A stretch of 64,000 bases of DNA from an uncultured Alistipes sp. GTDB taxonomy: Bacteria > Bacteroidota > Bacteroidia > Bacteroidales > Rikenellaceae. Location of the stretch: the NCBI GenBank assembly GCA_944321955.1, contig CALUNG010000006.1, positions 1 to 64,000 on the forward strand, read 5' to 3'. Of the stretch, positions 35,417 to 44,852 are shown piece after piece. The position numbers and the translations under genes were made by a program. Numbering within the stretch: position 1 is the first letter of the stretch; each line of letters opens with the position of its first letter. The notes under the pieces were generated by a model. It was not told the DNA's origin, made no database searches, and worked only from the letters and a program-made list of their open reading frames with translations.

Positions 35417-38293
35417 TTATCGGCCGCAGATCTTATTGTAATCACAATATCTGCATGTATCGCGGTCTTCGCACTGACTGAAAGGTATGGAGGTATCGAA
35501 CAATTCCGACAGTTTGGCTGCAACCTGCTTCTCGAATTCATCCTTGTACCGCGAATACATCTCTCCCCTTGTTTTCCCGGCATTAGTCACCAATAACGGC
35601 GAATAATCGGGATTGTGCATTGAGCGCAGATAATACAATGCCGGACGCACATCGCATCGGGAAGAATGGTACTGCATCATGGCATAGAGCATCGTCTTGA
35701 CAATATTGGAGATGCGGTCGCGCGATTTTCCGTTGAACAGCGAATCGATATTTTTGAAATCAAGTTTGCTGGTTCCGGTCTTATAGTCGATTATTCGCGT
35801 CGACCCGTCCTGCATGATGTCCATGCGGTCGGAACGGCCCTCGAAATGCACACTCAATTTCGTCCCGTTCACTTCGAACGGGAAATCGTATGCCACCTGA
35901 CTCTCGAGGCTGTCGACAACAAAGTCGTCGTTTCTGGAGTCGTAATCGACAAGATTGCGCAGATACCGCAATACGACATCGCGCACGAGCATCAGATCGC
36001 CGCCGTAATCATCGACCGTTGCCGTATCATCCTTCAGATATTCGTGATTTATGGCTTCGTCAACGATCTTCGTCAGGTTGTCGCCGGACATGGCCTCCTT
36101 CAGATGGCGGCCGGCATGAGGCGTGTGAATAACCGGAGAGTAGAGTTTTTCGGCCGCACGGTGAAAGATGTTGCCCAATATGCGGTCGTCGACCGTATCC
36201 TCTATTTCGTCGAGAGGCCGCACGCTGGCGACAGCCGAAAAATAGAACTTCAACGGGCAATCGACATAGAGCGAGAATGCCGTCGGCGACAGTTTCAACG
36301 AAGCCGACGGATTGAGGTATCGGTTCATGGCTTCGAGCGTCGCACCGCTCTTCTCGATTACGACTGGCGATATTTCCGGACGGCTTACATTCACGCCTAC
36401 CTCGACATGACGTATCTTGAAGCCGGTCTCATATTCAAGCTGGCGTATGTATCGGCTCGGTTCTCCCGTACTCTTCTCGTCGGCATGCGAACAATATATC
36501 ATGCTGAGATTACGGCAGCGCTGCACAAGTCTGTAAAAATAGTAGGCATACACGCCCTCGTGGTGTTCGGGTGTAGGCATGCCGTATGCAAAGCGCAGAT
36601 TGTACGGGACAAACGACGACTGGATCATACGGTTTCCCGGGAAATTGTCGTCGTTCATCGACAACAGAATAACGTTGCGGAAATCGAGATTTCGCGTTTC
36701 GAGGATTCCCATGATCTGCACACCTTCGAGCGGTTCGCCCTCGAACGGAATGCGTATGGTCTGCAAATGGCGGCGCAACAGCGATACATATATCGGCATC
36801 GTAATCTCTATGTCGCACTCTTCAAGTGAATTTCTCAGCTTGGCAACATTTTCGGCGACGACAGACAGAAACTCCGTACGCCGCGAGGCATCCGACTTGT
36901 CGTACGGCGTAAGCGCTATGGCTTCGATCACATCGAGCAGATAGTCAGACATAGCCTTCCAGTCGTCCACACTACGGAAGATCTTTGTAAGGAGATCACC
37001 TTTTGCAAGCATCTCTGCGGCAACCGTTATACGTCTATTACGACGTATTTCGGCAAGTATCGCACGTACCGCCACCGGATCGCAATCCGCAACGTACGGA
37101 TGTGACAACACGTTGATTGTATCGGCATGATAAAACGACAATATTCCGCTTTTACGGTCGATACGCTTATGGTTCTGCAGGTCGACAAGTTGTTCGACGA
37201 GCGAATATGCCAGCGTCGACTTGAGCGGATATCCCATCGTGACATTTACACGCCCCAATTTTGCGGGCAGCGAGTGCAGCAACGGCTCCAGCAGCTCCTC
37301 GTCGGTAAGAACGATAGCCGTATCCTTGTCTATGTTCGACTCTTTGGCAAGCTCTTCAAGAACCGTAGCGGCATACTTGCACTGCAGTACGTTCGAAGCC
37401 GTCGAGGCCACCGAAATATTTTCGATATGGCGGAAGTGGTCGTGCGAGATATCGTCTTTGGGAGGAAACATCCGGATATTGTCGCGCACGAACATGCCGG
37501 CCTCCTGTTCGGCGGCATCTACATAATAGGAGTCATAATCCCAGAAGAAATCCACCTCAGCGACGTTGGCCAGATAACTGAACAGTCGTTTCTCGCACTC
37601 GGACAGAGCATTGAATCCGGCGATTACGTAATGCCTTCTGTGTTTGAGCTCGGCGGTACCGGCATCGATACGGTCCGCCGCCACGCGGTACATGCGGCCG
37701 GAATAGGCCATGCCGAGTTCGGACAATCTGTCGCCGTATTCATGGTATATGGGAGCAAGGCTTCGCCACAGCTCCAGAAAACGGCGTTTTTCGACGGACA
37801 ACTCAGCATCATCGGTAAAATTCTTCCAGAACAGCGAAACTATGTGCAACTGCTCGGGTGTCAGGTACGATATGTCGGCTTCGAGTTCCTTGAGGTCGGC
37901 CACATTTCGGAAAAGGCGGTCGGCATCGATACGGTACTTGTCCACCGTATCGAAATCGGCCAACAGCATGTCGCCCCAGAAATAGAAGCGGTCGAAAGGT
38001 TCGTCGTGATAGTGCGAATAGACCTTGTACAACTCTGATAGCAGGCGTATGCGATCGGCGACCGCCAACCCCGAGATTTCACTCATCAGGTCATCCACCG
38101 TCAGCCATTCGGGTTGCCACATGGGACGCTTTGCGATAGAAGAGAGTGCGTCCAGGAAGAAAATGCGCGCCCGTCGCGACGGAAACAGTATCGACAGCGA
38201 CGACACGTCATCGCCGTAACGGTCATAAAGCCGTTCGGCTATTTCCGAGAGAAAGGTCTGCATGTGTGGTACTGGATTATTGTTCGACGACAC
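35417..38293 (-). CDS. addB: AddB-like PD-(D/E)XK nuclease subunit
   Basis: Subunit of a double-strand-break end-processing helicase-nuclease. The N-terminal half resembles a UvrD-like helicase without a working Walker A (LSILFPSRRARIFFLDAL), as in AddB. The C-terminal RecB-type nuclease has IIDYKTGT. The four-cysteine iron-sulfur staple is present: one Cys in YVDCPLKFYF before the nuclease and three in CRYCDYNKIC at the end. It is 958 residues. Its start overlaps the GIN-domain gene by 17 bases, and the AddA-like gene is divergent. Assignment as AddB is by architecture and context. Confidence 0.8.
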   Translation of the reverse strand: MSSNNNPVPHMQTFLSEIAERLYDRYGDDVSSLSILFPSRRARIFFLDALSSIAKRPMWQPEWLTVDDLMSEISGLAVADRIRLLSELYKVYSHYHDEPFDRFYFWGDMLLADFDTVDKYRIDADRLFRNVADLKELEADISYLTPEQLHIVSLFWKNFTDDAELSVEKRRFLELWRSLAPIYHEYGDRLSELGMAYSGRMYRVAADRIDAGTAELKHRRHYVIAGFNALSECEKRLFSYLANVAEVDFFWDYDSYYVDAAEQEAGMFVRDNIRMFPPKDDISHDHFRHIENISVASTASNVLQCKYAATVLEELAKESNIDKDTAIVLTDEELLEPLLHSLPAKLGRVNVTMGYPLKSTLAYSLVEQLVDLQNHKRIDRKSGILSFYHADTINVLSHPYVADCDPVAVRAILAEIRRNRRITVAAEMLAKGDLLTKIFRSVDDWKAMSDYLLDVIEAIALTPYDKSDASRRTEFLSVVAENVAKLRNSLEECDIEITMPIYVSLLRRHLQTIRIPFEGEPLEGVQIMGILETRNLDFRNVILLSMNDDNFPGNRMIQSSFVPYNLRFAYGMPTPEHHEGVYAYYFYRLVQRCRNLSMIYCSHADEKSTGEPSRYIRQLEYETGFKIRHVEVGVNVSRPEISPVVIEKSGATLEAMNRYLNPSASLKLSPTAFSLYVDCPLKFYFSAVASVRPLDEIEDTVDDRILGNIFHRAAEKLYSPVIHTPHAGRHLKEAMSGDNLTKIVDEAINHEYLKDDTATVDDYGGDLMLVRDVVLRYLRNLVDYDSRNDDFVVDSLESQVAYDFPFEVNGTKLSVHFEGRSDRMDIMQDGSTRIIDYKTGTSKLDFKNIDSLFNGKSRDRISNIVKTMLYAMMQYHSSRCDVRPALYYLRSMHNPDYSPLLVTNAGKTRGEMYSRYKDEFEKQVAAKLSELFDTSIPFSQCEDRDTCRYCDYNKICGR

Positions 38294-39023
38294 GCGTTAT
38301 ATCACCGCCGAACAGGGACGAATATGTTCTCGTGATTGTCGGATTGCCCTTGTACGATATGGTTGCCGATGTAGACGTTTCGGCTTCGAGGCGCTCCGAG
38401 ACGGCGATCTTCACCTCGGCCCCGTGCGAGGCCTCCATGATTGAAGATACGGTCGAGAACTCAGACGCATCGAACTTGGCAGTAGAGATATTAAGTTTCA
38501 GATACTTGGCATCGCCCAACAGAACCACGCTGCTCTTGCCCGTCACCTCGGCCTCGAGATCGAGCGTATGAATCTCGGCATTGAGGCTGGCACCGCCCGA
38601 AACCTCCAGATCAAGCATGTGCACCTCAAGCGGATTTTCCAACGTTACGTCGGCAGCCACGACTGCAAGACTTTTTATTGCGGGGCTGTAGATGGTCACT
38701 TCGGTTATAGTGGCCCTTTTGGGATCGATACTCTCTTCGACGTTCAACGACCCCTTCTTGTCCACCTCGACCTTGAAACGTGTTGTCGTCGAGCCTTTGG
38801 TATCATAGACTATCTTGGGACCCTCGTCATCCGAGATCTTCACCAGACGTACCTGCATCTTGCCGTTGATGTATATCCGGTCGAATGTGCCGAGCCATTC
38901 GGTATGCGGCACGTTGACCAGAGCGGCCAGTCGTGCTGCACCGGCAGTTTCGGGCTGCTGAGCACTTGCCGCCAACGGTAAGCACATGGCAAGAAGGGCC
39001 AATATAGATACCAGTCTGTTCAT
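38277..39023 (-). CDS. GIN-domain (DUF2807-like) exported protein
   Basis: Predicted exported protein, 248 residues. The signal peptide is about 1-21 (LVSILALLAMCLPLAASA). The rest is a repetitive beta-solenoid-like GIN domain, with runs such as YSPAIKSLAVVAADV, LEVSGGASLNAEI and VTGKSSVVLLGDAKYLKLNISTAKF. The function of this family is not known. It overlaps addB by 17 bases, though a link to DNA repair is not obvious. Upstream, minus-strand TATCTTGG (39045-39052) is one base from the -7 consensus. Confidence 0.82.
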   Translation of the reverse strand: MNRLVSILALLAMCLPLAASAQQPETAGAARLAALVNVPHTEWLGTFDRIYINGKMQVRLVKISDDEGPKIVYDTKGSTTTRFKVEVDKKGSLNVEESIDPKRATITEVTIYSPAIKSLAVVAADVTLENPLEVHMLDLEVSGGASLNAEIHTLDLEAEVTGKSSVVLLGDAKYLKLNISTAKFDASEFSTVSSIMEASHGAEVKIAVSERLEAETSTSATISYKGNPTITRTYSSLFGGDITRVVEQ

Positions 39024-39134
39024 GTTTCGATGCTTTTCAGCAGACCAAGATACGATTTTTTTCGGACATGGCCCAATTTTTCCCCATTTTTCGCACGCCG
39101 ACCGTCACCGATTGATTATCCGGCATATTTTTCA

Positions 39135-39142
39135 TACCTTTA
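39135..39142 (+). promoter_or_regulatory. Possible -7 box for the AddA-like gene
   Basis: TACCTTTA, one mismatch to TAnnTTTG, 19 bases before the GTG start at 39162. Confidence 0.35.
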
Positions 39143-39161
39143 CCGAAAAGTTAGAACACCC

Positions 39162-42100
39162 GTGTCAAGAGCCAAAATACTCAGTGCAAGCGCCGGTTCG
39201 GGAAAGACATATCAACTGGCATACAAGTACGTACGCGACGTCATTGTCAACCCGCCGTCGTACCGCAACATCCTTGCCGTAACGTTTACCAACAAGGCTA
39301 CCAGAGAGATGAAATCGCGCATACTGCGCGAAATAAACAATCTCGCATCCGGCGACAGAAGCGATTACATGACAGCCCTTTGCCGTGAGCCGGGGCTCGA
39401 CGAACATACTGTCAGGGAAAGGGCCAGAACCGTACGTACGAATATTCTGCACGATTATTCACGCTTTACGGTGCTGACAATAGACACCTTCTTTCAGCGC
39501 ATACTGCGGGCATTCATTCTGGAGTTGGGCATCGAACTCGACTATACGATCGAACTCGACCCGACAGGCATTCTCGAAAAGAGCACCGATGCGCTCATCG
39601 AAGAGATCAACAACAACCGCGAACTGCAGCAATGGCTTGTCGAGTTCATGCAGGAACGCATGGACGAGGACAAAAGATGGGACATACGCGAAGGCATACT
39701 CGAACTCGGAGCCAAACTCTTCGACGAGCAGAACAAGGAGTACATCCGTAATGCCGGATCCAAAGCCGACCTGAAAAAAATAGTCAGCCACACCGTCGGC
39801 CGCGCCCGGGCGGCGAAGGAGAAGATCGCAACACTTGCCAAACAAGCCATCGCTCAGATTGATGCAGCCGGACTCACGGCAAGCGACTTCAGGAAGGACA
39901 CGGCTTCATATCTGTACGCAGTAGCCGGGCAACCGACAAAAGCCCCGACAAAAACGGCCCGACAGTGTGCCGTCTCACCCCAAACATGGCATACACAAAA
40001 CAAGCAGATACCAGCAGCCTTGGCCGATAATCTGACGAAAATCATGGCCGAGATATGCGACACGTACGACCGCAACGTGAAGAGGTGGAACACTGCAGAC
40101 ATGCTTCGTGCGAACTACCGCAGCTTCGCACTGCTCAACGATCTGTACGACAAGGTCGTCGAGATGTGCGACGAAGAGAATCTGATGCTGTTGTCTGAGA
40201 CCAAGTACATACTGTCCAAATTCATCGCCGGCAACGATGCGCCGTTCATATACGAGAAGGTCGGCACCAGATACGACCGCTTCATGATAGACGAGTTCCA
40301 GGATACGTCACGCAAGGAGTGGGAAAACTTTCTGCCTCTGCTGCACAATGCCATGTCTCAGACGACCGACACCTCCGTACTGATCGTCGGGGACGTAAAG
40401 CAGTCTATATACCGTTGGCGCGGCGGCGACTGGAAGATTCTGCAGAGAGACGCACTCGAAGCTCTGGGCAAGGACACAGAAGTTGCAAGCCTGCAGGACA
40501 ACTACCGCAGTCTGCCCGTAATCGTCGATTTCAACAACGACGTGATAGGCAGAGTAGTCAAATACGATAATGATTTGCTGAACGCACAGCTTGATGATGC
40601 CTGCAACGAGGGTAAAATATCGGTATCGTTGAAAAACGAACTGCATGACACTCTGTCGAATGCTTATGCCGACCATCGCCAAAATGCGAAAAAGGGCGAA
40701 CCTGAAACCGGATATGTCGACATTACGCTCTATGACGAGGACCCTCCCGTCATCGAACGCATCAAGACTCTGCTCGATATCGGATACCGACCCAAAGACA
40801 TAATGATCCTGACACGCAGGAACTCCGAAGGCAACAAAATTGCAGACGTGTTGCTCGATTTCATGCATGACAACAAGGATCCCCGTTACAGGTTCGACAT
40901 CATGACGCAGGAGGCACTGATCATCGGCGGAGCTCCGGTTGTCCGGTTCGTAATTGCCGTATTGTCGATGGCCGTCAACGCCGACGACAATGTCGAACGT
41001 TCGATTTTCTGGCAATTCCGCGGATCGGATTCGTTCGGAGAGCCGTTGCCCGAAGAAGACTCGGAGTTCATCCGGTCGCTGCGACTGCTGTCGCCCGAAG
41101 AGGCTTTCGAACGTCTGACCATGCACTATGCTCTTGGCGACGCTCAGCAATATACGGCCTATCTCCAGGCGTTGCACGAACTGATAGTTCGTTTCTGTTC
41201 CGGCAAGCGGGCCGACATAGGAGCATTCCTGCAGTGGTGGGAAGAGTCCGGATACAAGAAATCTCTCAGCATCGAACAGAGTGAAACCACAATCGAGATA
41301 TCGACCATACACAAGGCCAAGGGTCTCGAAAAGAAGGTCGTGATCATACCCTACTGCAACTGGGAACTCAATCCGAAGTCACCACGAGGACAGATCAAAA
41401 ACTTCATATGGTCTCAACCGAAGGGAGACGAACAGATAGCCGCCATCGGAAACTTCCCGGTCATTGTCACCAAGGAGATGGAGAATTCGTATTTTTCCGA
41501 AGGGTTCTACAACGAAAAGGTGCAGTCGCACCTCGACAGCATAAACATGCTGTACGTGGCGTTCACACGGGCCGTCGAATCACTGCACATATTCATCAAG
41601 CAACCGTCAAGGAACAGCAGTTCCGTAGACACTGTCGGCAAACTGTTGCTTGCAACGCTCGGCGCCGACAAGTTCGTGGCGGATGCCGACGGATACGGGC
41701 ACATGAAATTCGGGAAATTCGCTCCGCCCGTAAGGAACGATTCCGGCAGCGGTGAAAAGATCGAACATACGGTCATAGAAAAATATACCACCACATCGGC
41801 CGACATGCGTCTGCGCCTGCCGTCGCAACGCTACTTCGAGGATGGCGACACGGCAGATCTCGCCCCGCGCAACTTCGGCATACTGATGCACAAGGCATTT
41901 TCCCAGGCCCGCAATACCGACGACATTTACCATGCCGTAAGGCAAATGGAACGCGATGCCGTCATAAATACCGTCGAAGCCGAAAAACTCAAACGCGAAA
42001 TCGACAGGGCGTTGTCCAACGACATGGTAAAAAGCTGGTTCGAGGATGACTGGACCGAGATACGCAACGAGAGCGACATAGTGGTGCCGAAGTCCGGATA

Positions 42101-42326
42101 CGACGCAAAGAACGCCTCTGTTACAAGACGTCCAGACCGTGTGATGGTCAAAGGCCGTCGGGCCATTGTAGTGGATTACAAATTCGGGGAGGTGAAAAAG
42201 GGGGCATACGATATCCAAATACAAAGCTACATGCGTTACCTGCACGACATGGGATACACCGAAACCGCAGGATATCTCTGGTACGTCAAACTGGGTGATA
42301 TCGAAAGAGTACCATACGTCGATTGA
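39162..42326 (+). CDS. addA: AddA-like UvrD helicase-nuclease
   Basis: Motor subunit partner of the AddB-like protein. SF1 helicase motifs: Walker A SASAGSGKT near the N-terminus, VTFTNKATREMK (Ia), DEFQDTS (II), VGDVKQSIYRWRGGD (III), STIHKAKGLE (V) and YVAFTRAVESLHIF (VI). The C-terminal RecB-type nuclease has RPDRVMV and VVDYKFGEVKKG. The GTG at 39162 gives MSRAKILSASAGSGKT, the normal distance to Walker A; a frame running back to 39030 lacks homology-like sequence. It is 1054 residues. With addB it should load the recombinase at broken ends. Confidence 0.88.
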   Translation: MSRAKILSASAGSGKTYQLAYKYVRDVIVNPPSYRNILAVTFTNKATREMKSRILREINNLASGDRSDYMTALCREPGLDEHTVRERARTVRTNILHDYSRFTVLTIDTFFQRILRAFILELGIELDYTIELDPTGILEKSTDALIEEINNNRELQQWLVEFMQERMDEDKRWDIREGILELGAKLFDEQNKEYIRNAGSKADLKKIVSHTVGRARAAKEKIATLAKQAIAQIDAAGLTASDFRKDTASYLYAVAGQPTKAPTKTARQCAVSPQTWHTQNKQIPAALADNLTKIMAEICDTYDRNVKRWNTADMLRANYRSFALLNDLYDKVVEMCDEENLMLLSETKYILSKFIAGNDAPFIYEKVGTRYDRFMIDEFQDTSRKEWENFLPLLHNAMSQTTDTSVLIVGDVKQSIYRWRGGDWKILQRDALEALGKDTEVASLQDNYRSLPVIVDFNNDVIGRVVKYDNDLLNAQLDDACNEGKISVSLKNELHDTLSNAYADHRQNAKKGEPETGYVDITLYDEDPPVIERIKTLLDIGYRPKDIMILTRRNSEGNKIADVLLDFMHDNKDPRYRFDIMTQEALIIGGAPVVRFVIAVLSMAVNADDNVERSIFWQFRGSDSFGEPLPEEDSEFIRSLRLLSPEEAFERLTMHYALGDAQQYTAYLQALHELIVRFCSGKRADIGAFLQWWEESGYKKSLSIEQSETTIEISTIHKAKGLEKKVVIIPYCNWELNPKSPRGQIKNFIWSQPKGDEQIAAIGNFPVIVTKEMENSYFSEGFYNEKVQSHLDSINMLYVAFTRAVESLHIFIKQPSRNSSSVDTVGKLLLATLGADKFVADADGYGHMKFGKFAPPVRNDSGSGEKIEHTVIEKYTTTSADMRLRLPSQRYFEDGDTADLAPRNFGILMHKAFSQARNTDDIYHAVRQMERDAVINTVEAEKLKREIDRALSNDMVKSWFEDDWTEIRNESDIVVPKSGYDAKNASVTRRPDRVMVKGRRAIVVDYKFGEVKKGAYDIQIQSYMRYLHDMGYTETAGYLWYVKLGDIERVPYVD

Positions 42327-42369
42327 CCAAGAATACGGAGTGCGGCCGGACCCGATTTTCGATACAAAA

Positions 42370-42401
42370 TTTGGCAGTTCTAAAAAGTTATGATATATTT
42401 G
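42370..42401 (+). promoter_or_regulatory. Promoter of tRNA-Gln
   Basis: TTTG at 42370-42373, a 20-base spacer, then TATATTTG at 42394-42401. It is 21 bases before the mature tRNA 5' end, and one of the best complete promoters in the window. Confidence 0.75.
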
Positions 42402-42422
42402 CAACGCTTTCGAGCGACGGAT

Positions 42423-42493
42423 TGAGCTATGGTGTAATGGTAACACAGCAGATTTTGGTTCTGTCGTTTTGGGTTCGAGTCCCGATAGCTCAA
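42423..42493 (+). tRNA. tRNA-Gln, anticodon TTG
   Basis: 71-base cloverleaf. The acceptor TGAGCTA pairs with TAGCTCA, discriminator A. The anticodon stem is GCAGA/TCTGT with loop TTTTGGT; the T arm has GGTTCGAGTCC. CCA is not encoded. Confidence 0.97.
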
Positions 42494-42539
42494 CACCGAC
42501 CGCAGGGTCGTTTCACGGCCGGACATGCGGCATCAATGA

Positions 42540-42568
42540 CAGGGAGACATCTATTGAATGTCTCCCTG
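42540..42568 (+). terminator. Terminator after tRNA-Gln
   Basis: An 11-bp stem CAGGGAGACAT with its complement, loop of 7, then TTTTT. Confidence 0.85.
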
Positions 42569-42701
42569 TTTTTGGCTTATATGTAGGTCATCAGCCGGCC
42601 ATACAATCAATTGAGGCATGGTGATTGCCGCATAAACTTTCCGGATGGTATATTTAATGTCGTATTATACGTACAACACAATTTACAACCATGTTTTTTC
42701 G
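42569..42701. other. Spacer between the tRNA-Gln terminator and the nitroreductase promoter
   Basis: Within the stretch of about 400 bases between addA and the nitroreductase, only the tRNA-Gln unit and the promoter at 42702 are recognisable. No gene or repeat was seen in this part. Confidence 0.6.
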
Positions 42702-42709
42702 TATATTTA
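42702..42709 (+). promoter_or_regulatory. Probable -7 box for the nitroreductase gene
   Basis: TATATTTA, one mismatch to TAnnTTTG, 19 bases before the ATG at 42729. It makes the upstream ATGs at 42645 and 42660 unlikely. Confidence 0.5.
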
Positions 42710-42728
42710 TATGATTATTCCAAGCGAC

Positions 42729-43382
42729 ATGGATCTTTCAGAAGCAATCATACGGCGTCACTCCGTACGTCGTTATACGGATACGCCAATTCCGCCTCAG
42801 GCCATCAACGAGCTGGAGTCGTTAATCGATGAATGCAACCGTACAGCAGACCTGCACATGCGTCTTATTACCGACGAGCCACGAGCTTTCGGCGGCCGCA
42901 TGGCCCGTTACGGCAGTTTCGAAGGCGTACGCAACTATGTGGCATTGGTCGGTCCGAAAGGTCCGTCTCTTGACGAGCGTTGCGGATATTACGGCGAACA
43001 TCTGGTTCTGCGCGCGCAACAACTCGGATTAAACACCTGTTGGGTAGGTCTTACTTACTCAAAAATTCCGGAAGTGCTGCAACTTCACAATGATGAAAAA
43101 CTCGTTGCCGTCATAGCCATCGGATATGGTGTGACGCAAGGCGTTCAGCACAAATCCAAACCCGTCGAAAAGGTCACGCGCCTGCACGGCAACGAACCAG
43201 AATGGTTCATGCGCGGCGTCAAGGCGGCACTGCTCGCACCGACGGCCCTTAACCAACAGAAGTTCGTTTTCGAATACCGCGACGGCAAGGTTCTGGCCTC
43301 GACGAAATGGGGATTTTACGCCGAAGTGGACCTCGGCATCGCCAAATATCACTTCGAAATTGGATCGGGCTTCCGTTTTTAG
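42729..43382 (+). CDS. Nitroreductase-family flavoprotein (TM1586 type)
   Basis: FMN-dependent oxidoreductase of about 217 residues. The opening SEAIIRRHSVRRYTDTPIP is the conserved FMN-phosphate-binding start of the family. The long middle with a GLNTCWVGLTYS block, and the C-terminal duplication-like LAPTALNQQKFVF, suit the TM1586-like subgroup with two fused half-units. The physiological substrate is unknown. ATG 42711 (MIIPSD) is an alternative start, but it lies 1 base after the -7 box. It is a single-gene unit before mdh. Confidence 0.85.
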   Translation: MDLSEAIIRRHSVRRYTDTPIPPQAINELESLIDECNRTADLHMRLITDEPRAFGGRMARYGSFEGVRNYVALVGPKGPSLDERCGYYGEHLVLRAQQLGLNTCWVGLTYSKIPEVLQLHNDEKLVAVIAIGYGVTQGVQHKSKPVEKVTRLHGNEPEWFMRGVKAALLAPTALNQQKFVFEYRDGKVLASTKWGFYAEVDLGIAKYHFEIGSGFRF

Positions 43383-43447
43383 CCCGGCGAAACGGAATAT
43401 GGAGGTAAAAAATCGTAATTTTATTTCATAAAATACAAAAGGTTTTA

Positions 43448-43455
43448 TAGCTTTG
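43448..43455 (+). promoter_or_regulatory. -7 promoter box for mdh
   Basis: TAGCTTTG, 42 bases before the ATG. Confidence 0.6.
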
Positions 43456-43497
43456 TATTGCGAAACGGAAGATTTTTTAACATAAATACTTGAAAGT

Positions 43498-44499
43498 ATG
43501 AAATTCGTAACAGAAGAAAAGTTGACCATTATCGGCGCAGCCGGTATGATCGGTTCGAACATGGCTCAGACGGCCATCATGATGGGACTTACTCCCAACA
43601 TCTGCTTGTACGATCCCTATGCTCCAGGTCTCGAGGGCGTAGCGGAGGAGCTTTTCCACTGCGGTTTCGAGGGTGTGAACATCACCTTCACGACCGACAT
43701 CAAGGAGGCTCTTACCGGTGCCAAATATATCGTCAACTCGGGTGGTGCTGCCCGTAAGGCAGGCATGACCCGCGAAGATCTGCTCAAGGGCAATGCAGCC
43801 ATCGCCGAGGAGTTCGGCAAGAACGTAAAGCAGTACTGCCCCGATGTAAAGCATGTGGTTATCATCTTCAACCCTGCCGACATCACCGGTCTGATCACGC
43901 TGCTCTACTCGGGTCTGAAACCGTCGCAGGTTACTACCCTTGCAGCTCTCGACTCGACCCGTCTGCGCAGCGAACTGGCCAAGTTCTTCGCCATCGCACC
44001 CGACAAGGTTGAGAATTGCCGCACGTACGGCGGTCACGGCGAGCAGATGGCAGTATATGCTTCGACTGCGAAGGTCGACGGCAAACCGCTTATCGACCTC
44101 ATCGGCACCCCGGCTCTCAGCAAGGAGCAGTGGGCAGAGATCCAGACCAAGGTTACCAAAGGCGGCGCCAACATCATCAACCTGCGTGGACGTTCGTCGT
44201 TCCAGAGCCCTGCATACGTCTCCATCGAGATGATTGCGGCTGCCATGGGCGGCAAGCAGTTCCGCTGGCCCGCAGGAACCTATATCTCCAACGGCAAGTT
44301 CGACCATATCATGATGGCATGGGAGACCTCCATCACCAAGGATGGTTGCCACCTGAAGGAGGTTAAGGGTACTCCCGAAGAGGAGGCCGCTCTCGAGAAG
44401 AGCTACGAGCACCTCTGCGCTCTGCGTGACGAGGTTATCGAGATGGGCGTACTTCCTCCCGTATCGGAGTGGAACAAGCTCAATCCCAACATCAAGTAA
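43498..44499 (+). CDS. mdh: Malate dehydrogenase
   Basis: NAD-dependent malate/oxaloacetate interconversion; in fermenting Bacteroidota it works mainly towards malate, fumarate and succinate. The nucleotide-binding loop is TIIGAAGMIGSNM. IIFNPADITG holds the conserved Asn and an Asp, and the catalytic His is in YGGHGEQMAVY. The substrate-binding Arg is expected in VNSGGAARKAGM. The 333-residue form matches the Bacteroides-type enzyme. The codons look biased to a few preferred ones (for example GGC, AAG, GTT), as for a highly expressed gene. A strong terminator follows. Confidence 0.93.
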   Translation: MKFVTEEKLTIIGAAGMIGSNMAQTAIMMGLTPNICLYDPYAPGLEGVAEELFHCGFEGVNITFTTDIKEALTGAKYIVNSGGAARKAGMTREDLLKGNAAIAEEFGKNVKQYCPDVKHVVIIFNPADITGLITLLYSGLKPSQVTTLAALDSTRLRSELAKFFAIAPDKVENCRTYGGHGEQMAVYASTAKVDGKPLIDLIGTPALSKEQWAEIQTKVTKGGANIINLRGRSSFQSPAYVSIEMIAAAMGGKQFRWPAGTYISNGKFDHIMMAWETSITKDGCHLKEVKGTPEEEAALEKSYEHLCALRDEVIEMGVLPPVSEWNKLNPNIK

Positions 44500-44517
44500 C
44501 AGCTGTCGGGAAGACAA

Positions 44518-44549
44518 AACGGGGACCGTCCTTTCGAACGGTCCCCGTT
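44518..44549. terminator. Bidirectional terminator of mdh and the monooxygenase gene
   Basis: A 12-bp stem AACGGGGACCGT with its complement, loop of 8. T-runs follow on both strands. Confidence 0.88.
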
Positions 44550-44566
44550 TTTTCGCGCGGTACGAA

Positions 44567-44842
44567 TCAGAACTCGAAACGCTCGAGCTTCATCTGCGCG
44601 AGCTTCTCGATCTGCGGTACCAGTCTCGTAAAATGGGCCGAAGCACTATGCTCGTCCAACGACTCGACGTCGCGCCACGTCTCGCATATCATCAGCACAT
44701 CGGGACGTGTAGCACTTGCAAATAAATCGTATGCAATGCATCCGTCATCCTTCAACGAAGCTGCCACCAGTTCCTCGGCAATCTTCAGAACCTCCGCACG
44801 ATGCTCTGCATCGACACGGACAAAAACATTCAAACGTATCAT
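44567..44842 (-). CDS. ABM-family putative quinol monooxygenase
   Basis: Small dimeric ferredoxin-like fold protein, 91 residues from the ATG at 44842 (MIRLNVFVRV). KDDGCIAYDLFAS and CETWRDVESLDEHSASAHF are the antibiotic-biosynthesis-monooxygenase family blocks, as in E. coli YgiN. Proteins of this type oxidise quinols or have unknown roles. It starts 10 bases after the nucleotidyltransferase-fold gene, so the two probably share a transcript. Confidence 0.85.
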   Translation of the reverse strand: MIRLNVFVRVDAEHRAEVLKIAEELVAASLKDDGCIAYDLFASATRPDVLMICETWRDVESLDEHSASAHFTRLVPQIEKLAQMKLERFEF

Positions 44843-44852
44843 ATCAAACGAT

